A DNA stretch of 64,000 nt from CAYTGR01 sp964437445 (GTDB taxonomy: Bacteria; Chloroflexota; Anaerolineae; B4-G1; SLSP01). The stretch covers positions 24,514 to 88,513 of the forward strand of contig CAYTGR010000012.1 of assembly GCA_964437445.1 (NCBI GenBank), in the 5' to 3' direction. Under the pieces are notes generated by a model. The model did not search any database. It worked only from the letters and a program-made list of their open reading frames with translations, and was not told the DNA's origin. Numbering within the stretch: the stretch's first letter is position 1; each line of letters starts with the position of its first letter. Below are positions 59,245 to 64,000 of this stretch, in pieces. The position numbers were made by a program, and so were the translations under genes.

Positions 59245-60193
59245 ATGGCGAATAGCTCTGAAACTTGTGACGTTGTTTCTGGGGCTCTGCCGGCGGCAGA
59301 AGATAATGGCCTGGGCAGAAATGTGGTAGCTTTGGGCTGGGTTGCTTTCTTTGGGGGGCTGGCTCAAGATATGATCCAGCCAATTTTGCCGGTATTTTAC
59401 ACTTCGGTTTTGGGGTTGAATAAAGAGTTTATTGGCTTGATTGAGGGTTCGCTGACGACCATCGTGAGCCTGATGAAAATCGGCGCCGGTTACCTTTCGG
59501 ATGTGCTCGGCGTTCGGAAAGCCATTGTGTTCACCGGGTATGCCTTTTCGGCGGTGGCGCGTTTTCTGCTCGGCTTTGCCGGCAGTGGCGCCGCCGTGCT
59601 GGGGTTGCGCTCAACCGATGGTGTCGGCAAGGGGCTCAAAGATGCTCCGCCGGAAAACTTTCCGACCGCATTGGTCGGCGAAAGGCAATTACCCTGGGTT
59701 GGGCCATCTATGCAGTTACCTACCTGGGTTTTGCCATGGTGANNNNNNNNNNNNNNNNNNNNNNNNNNNNNNNNNNNNNNNNNNNNNNNNNNNNNNNNNN
59801 NNNNNNNNNNNNNNNNNNNNNNNNNNNNNNNNNNNNNNNNNNATTACCCTGGGTTGGGCCATCTATGCAGTTACCTACCTGGGTTTTGCCATGGTGAAAG
59901 CGCCCTGGATGGTCTGGGGGTTGTATATTCTGTATGGGTTATATTACGCTTTTACCGAAGGTGCGGGCAAAGCCATGGTGGCAGAACTGGTGCCCGAAGC
60001 CAATCGCGGCGCGGCCTTTGGGTTATACAACGCTTCCATTGGCGTGATGGCCTTGCCGGCCAGTTTGCTCGCCGGCGTTTTGTGGAACCGCGTTTCCCCG
60101 GCCGCCCCCTTTGCTTTTGGCGCGTTGATGGCCTTGATCGCATTTGCCAGCTTGTGGCTTCTTCCCTGGAAGCGTAGTCGCCAGGGAGCATAG
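59245..60193 (+). pseudogene. MFS transporter, broken by deletion/frameshift and a scaffold gap
   Basis: A major-facilitator transporter under the fluoride riboswitch. The left part (from ATG 59245, behind AGGAGAAGG) covers helices 1-4 and the GVGKGLKDAP loop. At about 59650 the similarity jumps to another frame, GKLSDRIGRRKAITLGWAIYA, normally four helices further on, and continues after the N gap to 60193 (LYGLYYAFTEGAGKAMVAELVPEANRGAAFGLYNA). About 130 residues seem missing. The frame difference remains after collapsing the gap duplicates. It is either a decayed gene or a mis-assembly. An intact gene could export fluoride or another toxic solute (inference). Confidence 0.65.
59743..59842. 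other. 100-N scaffold gap flanked by a 55-bp exact duplication
   Basis: Bases 59688-59742 recur exactly at 59843-59897. As at 15954, the Ns are probably a nominal gap between contigs that overlap by one k-mer length. Confidence 0.9.
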
Positions 60194-60206
60194 GAGAGAG
60201 GGTCTT

Positions 60207-61910
60207 ATGGAGGGGGGGATGCCGGGGCTGCCCGTCACGATTGTCAAAGCTGGAGAGCTCATCAATATTGAGCAGGAGCAGCTGGGCAAGGGTGATCTGG
60301 TGGTCTTGCAGGCCGGCGATGTCGTTCCGGCGGATCTCAAACTGGTTGAGGCCAGAGGGCTGGAGGTGGATGAGTTTGACATCACCGGCGAGCTCCTGCC
60401 AGTTGCCAAACAGGTGGCGGACGAGGAGGTCATCCTGTATCGGGGAAGCCGGGTGCTGCGTGGCGCAGCCCGGGGCCTCGTCCTTGTCACTGGCCGCCAG
60501 ACTGAATACGGGCAGATCTTGGGGCAGGAACGGGAAAGGAGCACCCCTCTTTCTGTCCCCCTCTTCAAAGCGAGCTCCCTGCGTCTCCTCGTGGTGCTCT
60601 TGCCGGCTTTGATCCTTCACCTGACCCGTTTCGAGCCGGCAGCGGCGGTGGCGTTCTATGTTGGGTGGGCCGTGGTGCTGGTCTGGCTGCAAAATGAGGC
60701 GCTGTTCCGGCAGTTGCTCGTTACCACGGCGGTTAAAAGACTGGCGCACGGCGGGATTCAAGTCCGCGATGATCAGGCCCTGGTGCGGCTGGCTGAAATT
60801 GACCTGATCTGTTTTGATAAAACCGGCATCTTAACCACGCGGGACATGGAGGTCAGGGCGCTCTATTTTGCGGATAGAAGCCTGGACGCCGGTGACTGGC
60901 CGGATGACGGAACGGGGGGCAGCCTGTTCCCACTGGTCAAAATGGCCTGTGCTTTGTGCCATGATGTGCTGTTCTACGTCAAAAAGGACCAGGCCAATCC
61001 GGTGGACCGGGCCCTGATCGCGTTGGCGGTCAACCATGGCGCCGATCTCGCCGCAATGTTGGCGCAATATCGGCGGATCTACGAGGTCCCCTTTGATTCT
61101 GAAGCCCGCTGGATGGCCTGTGGGTTTGAGCGGGACGGGCAGGAATTCTATTTTCTCAAGGGGGATCCAGACGCGGTGCTGGAGCAGTGCCGTTTCTACA
61201 TGACTACCGGCGGGGCGCTCCAGAAGTTGGATTGGGAATTTCGGCGCTTGAACCAGGCGAACCTGGCCGCGATCCACCAACAAGGGGACGTGGCTATTGC
61301 TGTAGCTTATACCACCCACGCAACCCAGGGTGTCCCTGACGGCTATATTTTCCTGTGCCTGATCCGGTTAGCCAATCCTTTGCAGCCCCAGGCCCGTGAG
61401 ACCATCCGGCGTCTCACCCAAGCGGGTCTCCGCAGCCTGCTGTTGACCGGGGACAGAGCCATCACGGCGCTCCAGGTAGCAGCTGCCTGTGGGATTGTAA
61501 CAGAATCGCGGCTGTGCTTGATAGGGCCGGTGATGGAGCGGCTGGAAGCCACGGAGATTGCCCGGCAGGCGGCCTACTGCTCGGTCTTTGCGCGCCTGCT
61601 GCCCTCGCAAAAAGGGTTCTTGATCCGGCTGCTCCAGCGCCAGGGCCACCATGTGGCAATGGTCGGGGATGGTCCCAATGATAGCCTCGCCCTGAAAGCC
61701 GCGGAGGTGGGGATCTCTCTCAGTGAACACAGTTCCCCGCTGGCCAGGCAGTCGGCGAAAATCCTGATCGGTAACCTGGTAGACCTGGTGCAGCTGGTGG
61801 AAAGCGCTCACCGATTAGAGCGGCGCGCCCGGCACCTCCAATGGCTCAGGGTGGGGGCCCTGGTGATCGTTTTGCTCGGCCCGTATCTATGGCTTTGGGC
61901 CACCCGCTGA
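60207..61910 (+). CDS. reduced P-type ATPase-like protein
   Basis: About 567 residues with P-type ATPase cytoplasmic domains: actuator TGE (T60-E62, in ITGELLP), phosphorylation site FDKTG (D204; followed by Ile instead of Thr), nucleotide domain KGDPDAVLEQC, and hinge GDGPND (D488-D492). Membrane parts are reduced: no M1-M2, two helices (about 125-163) at the M3-M4 place without the usual PEGLP ion motif, and one C-terminal helix. A full pump has six to ten helices. It may still hydrolyse ATP but hardly transports alone. It lies 13 bp after the MFS gene, in the fluoride-riboswitch transcript. ATG 60207 follows TAGGAGAG. Confidence 0.75.
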   Translation: MEGGMPGLPVTIVKAGELINIEQEQLGKGDLVVLQAGDVVPADLKLVEARGLEVDEFDITGELLPVAKQVADEEVILYRGSRVLRGAARGLVLVTGRQTEYGQILGQERERSTPLSVPLFKASSLRLLVVLLPALILHLTRFEPAAAVAFYVGWAVVLVWLQNEALFRQLLVTTAVKRLAHGGIQVRDDQALVRLAEIDLICFDKTGILTTRDMEVRALYFADRSLDAGDWPDDGTGGSLFPLVKMACALCHDVLFYVKKDQANPVDRALIALAVNHGADLAAMLAQYRRIYEVPFDSEARWMACGFERDGQEFYFLKGDPDAVLEQCRFYMTTGGALQKLDWEFRRLNQANLAAIHQQGDVAIAVAYTTHATQGVPDGYIFLCLIRLANPLQPQARETIRRLTQAGLRSLLLTGDRAITALQVAAACGIVTESRLCLIGPVMERLEATEIARQAAYCSVFARLLPSQKGFLIRLLQRQGHHVAMVGDGPNDSLALKAAEVGISLSEHSSPLARQSAKILIGNLVDLVQLVESAHRLERRARHLQWLRVGALVIVLLGPYLWLWATR

Positions 61911-61984
61911 AGCTGTACCGCCAGGGGGCGCGCATGATGTCCCGCCCGCTGAAATTAGTCCTACCCGGTCACCCGTGGCTGAAC

Positions 61985-62016
61985 GTTTTCCAGTAGCGTA
62001 AACTTCAGTTTGTATC
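61985..62016. repeat. copy of a short dispersed segment
   Basis: TTTTCCAGTAGCGTAAACTTCAGTTTG nearly matches the segment at about 58775-58797. It lies in the 178-bp spacer before the glycosyltransferase; nothing else is seen there except the promoter. Confidence 0.5.
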
Positions 62017-62073
62017 TTCAGGCCGTGGTTGATCCCCGGCTTGTAGGGGAGACTGCGGACACGGTGGGCGCTA

Positions 62074-62082
62074 TGGTATAAT
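62074..62082 (+). promoter_or_regulatory. extended -10 promoter of a leaderless glycosyltransferase transcript
   Basis: TGGTATAAT at 62074-62082 is an extended -10. Its end lies 7 nt before the GTG at 62089, so the start codon probably is the first transcribed codon. No ribosome-binding site is seen. Confidence 0.65.
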
Positions 62083-62088
62083 GCAAGT

Positions 62089-64000
62089 GTGAAACAGCGA
62101 ACTTCTCTTCTGGTCTGGTCCCGTCACGGAATGGTGTACGTTGCGCTGCTGGCGGGTTGGGCGGCCGGTCTCTGGCACTTGGGGCGGACCGGTTTCTGGT
62201 ACGACGAGTTCTTCAATGCCGACCTGGTGCTCGGCCATACCCTGCGTGAATTTCTGACCATCCTGCGGACGCAGCAACCTTACCCCCCGTTGTACTACCT
62301 CCTGCTCAAAGCGTGGAGCGTGCTGGCGGCGGTACGCCCCTATGCGCCGGCGCTGGAGCCGTCCAGCGGAATTGAATTTCTCCTGCGCTTCCCCAGCGTG
62401 GCGGGTGCGGTGCTGCTGCTGGCGGCCCTGGTCGCGTTAGGGCGTGCGTTGCGGCTGCGCAGTGCGGTCTGGTTGCCCTTCCTGTTGGTGTTGCACCCGA
62501 CGCTGCTCTGGTATGCGCGCGACGCCCGGCTTTACACCTGGTGGCTCTGCTGGGTGCTGCTGGCGCTCGCGGGGCTGGTCCGGGGGCGGCGCGGCCTGTG
62601 GGCCGGCGCAGGGGCGGCGGCGTTGTTGACGCATTACTTCTCGCTTTTCCCGTTGGGCGCGGCCGCCGGCGTGATGGCCCTGGCGGCGCTCGGGCGGGCC
62701 CGGCCGACCGGACGCCGCGGGGCGGCGGTCGGACGTGAATGGGTCTGGCTGGTGCTGCCGTTCCTGCCGGCGCTGGGATGGGGGCTGCTGGCCTTCCAGG
62801 TCACGACGGGCTTCCAGAGCTTCGCCACCGGCTCGCCGCCCGGGCTGGCAACCTTCCTGACCGAGTTGGGGCCGGAGCTGATCCTGGCACTGCCGGTGCT
62901 CCAGCCGTTGGGGACAGCGCCGGCCGCCGGCTGGGGGTACGGGCTGTTGGCGTTGGGGGTCCTGGGGCTGCTGGCGCTGGTGAAGGCTGAGCGGGAACGC
63001 GGGTTGGCCGTGGCCCTGGCATTGATGCTGGGGGCGGCCGGCATCTTTGCGCTCTGGCAGCTGCGGCCGGTCCACCAGTCGCGCTATCTGCTCTGGGCGC
63101 TGCCGTTGACGGCGTTGGGCGCGGCGGCGGCATTGGAACTGCCGTGGCGGATCGGTCGGCGGTCGGGGGACAGGGAGCGCCGCCTGGGGGCGGTGGGGCT
63201 GCTGGCGCTGGCCGGTATGGGGGCCGTGCTGTGGAGCGCGCCGCGTTCCCAGGCTTTAGTGCAGGCTGATCCCACGCTCTGGTACCCCGATTTTCGCAGC
63301 GCGGTCGCCTTCATGAATGAACGCGCCCGGCCTGGTGACCAGGGGCTGGCGATTGCGGCGCACGGCGTGCAGCTCTTCAGCGCCTATCGCAGCCCGGTGC
63401 CGTTCGCGGCCGGGCCGGCCGTCGGGGAGCGTGCCCGTCCTGAGGCCGCGGTGCAGCTCCTGGAGGCCATCCGGCCGGACACAGGGGGCTACCGCTGGCT
63501 GCTCTTCTATCAAGATGGCGTCGTGGACCCCAGCGCGCTTTTCCCCGGTACGTTGGAGGCGGCGGGGGGGTACCGGGCGGAAATGTTCTATACCCGCGAG
63601 GCACGCTTGTTTGCCTACACCGTTCCTGACGACCGGCCGCTCAGCCCTTTGCGGCCCACTCATTCCCTCACCGTGACGTTCGCCAACGGGATGGCGCTGC
63701 GTGGCTTCACGGTCCACCGTGAGGACCGGCTCATCCCCGTCTATCTGTTCTGGGAACTCGGCCAGTCACAACCGGTGGGACTGGTAGGCGCAGTCCATCT
63801 GGCGCGCCAGCCTGGAACACCGCCGTTTACGCAACAAGATAAGCCGGTCCTGAATGAATACTGGCCGCTGCCGCATTTGCCGACGGGTGAGTTGCTGGCC
63901 GACCGCTATGAGCTGGTGCTGCCGGCCGATTTGCCCCCTGGCACTTATTATCTTGCGGCCCTGTTGTACGATCCGCAAACCATGCAACGTGTTCTGCTGG
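62089..64000 (+). CDS. membrane glycosyltransferase, ArnT/PMT-like, cut by the window end
   Basis: Reading from GTG 62089 is open to the last base (about 637 codons). It starts with KQRTSLLVWSRHG, then helix 1, then the GT-C acidic motif FWYDEFFNADL and PYPPLYYLLLK, about ten membrane helices, and a soluble C-terminal module beginning about residue 400 and ending in LPPGTYYLAALLYDP. It is a paralogue of the protein at 39629, which has the same architecture and same apparent leaderless start. The 3' end lies beyond the window; sugar and acceptor are unknown. Confidence 0.78.
   Translation, partial: MKQRTSLLVWSRHGMVYVALLAGWAAGLWHLGRTGFWYDEFFNADLVLGHTLREFLTILRTQQPYPPLYYLLLKAWSVLAAVRPYAPALEPSSGIEFLLRFPSVAGAVLLLAALVALGRALRLRSAVWLPFLLVLHPTLLWYARDARLYTWWLCWVLLALAGLVRGRRGLWAGAGAAALLTHYFSLFPLGAAAGVMALAALGRARPTGRRGAAVGREWVWLVLPFLPALGWGLLAFQVTTGFQSFATGSPPGLATFLTELGPELILALPVLQPLGTAPAAGWGYGLLALGVLGLLALVKAERERGLAVALALMLGAAGIFALWQLRPVHQSRYLLWALPLTALGAAAALELPWRIGRRSGDRERRLGAVGLLALAGMGAVLWSAPRSQALVQADPTLWYPDFRSAVAFMNERARPGDQGLAIAAHGVQLFSAYRSPVPFAAGPAVGERARPEAAVQLLEAIRPDTGGYRWLLFYQDGVVDPSALFPGTLEAAGGYRAEMFYTREARLFAYTVPDDRPLSPLRPTHSLTVTFANGMALRGFTVHREDRLIPVYLFWELGQSQPVGLVGAVHLARQPGTPPFTQQDKPVLNEYWPLPHLPTGELLADRYELVLPADLPPGTYYLAALLYDPQTMQRVLL

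Overview
The window reads as a GC-rich chromosomal segment of a Chloroflexota bacterium, most likely of the Anaerolineae/Caldilineae side. The grounds are inference from gene content and protein style, not a database match: Pro/Thr-rich LysM and lipoprotein linkers, a SpoVS homologue, EF-Tu with a GHRDYIKNM motif, repeat-rich spacers, and pairs of ArnT/PMT-like glycosyltransferases. Two 100-N gaps (15954-16053 and 59743-59842) are each flanked by exact 55-bp duplications, so this is a draft metagenome or short-read scaffold.

Region 1 (1-29.4 kb) is the core information-processing block. It holds a LysM protein, an acyltransferase, rpoB with its own promoter and terminator (no rpoC beside it), then rpsL-rpsG-fusA-tuf-rpsJ, the contiguous S10-spc-alpha clusters through rplQ (with secY, adk and map, but without infA), truA, rplM-rpsI and a methylase-MazG fusion. 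Oddities here are a ~150-residue insertion in RpoB, an EF-Tu whose switch I lacks the usual RGITI motif, and two large hairpins inside the ribosomal operon.

Region 2 (29.4-44.4 kb) holds housekeeping and stress genes: hsp20, tmRNA (tag ANPVASNWAAIPVAA), a THEP1-like NTPase with holB, spoVS, uvrA behind a promoter that overlaps a GAAC-N4-GTTC SOS-type box, a NADAR remnant, rlmN with a zinc-ribbon gene, a MobA-like/HAD fusion, a large membrane glycosyltransferase, and an S49 peptidase with a membrane-anchored partner. Spacers carry a dispersed ~120-bp palindromic repeat family and 7-bp tandem repeats.

Region 3 (44.5-48.6 kb) is an oxidative-stress and iron island: a GAF/fRMsr-like protein, superoxide reductase, a tandem two-domain ferritin-like protein ending in an encapsulin targeting peptide, the encapsulin shell, and an ANT(6)-like nucleotidyltransferase. 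The ferritin-shell pair is probably an iron-storing nanocompartment with an unusual double-diiron cargo.

Region 4 (48.7-58.7 kb) is a carbohydrate locus: a LacI regulator with two matching operator candidates, beta-phosphoglucomutase, a GH65 disaccharide phosphorylase, and an ABC sugar importer (binding protein plus two permeases, no ATPase in the window). It is followed on the opposite strand by a TolB-like lipoprotein and a dihydropyrimidinase-like hydrolase.

Region 5 (58.9-64 kb) opens with a fluoride (crcB-type) riboswitch carrying a clear terminator expression platform. Behind it are a broken MFS transporter and a reduced P-type-ATPase-like protein that lacks most membrane helices. This riboswitch locus and the encapsulin locus are the most interesting finds. 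The window ends inside a second glycosyltransferase that, like the first, looks leaderless.
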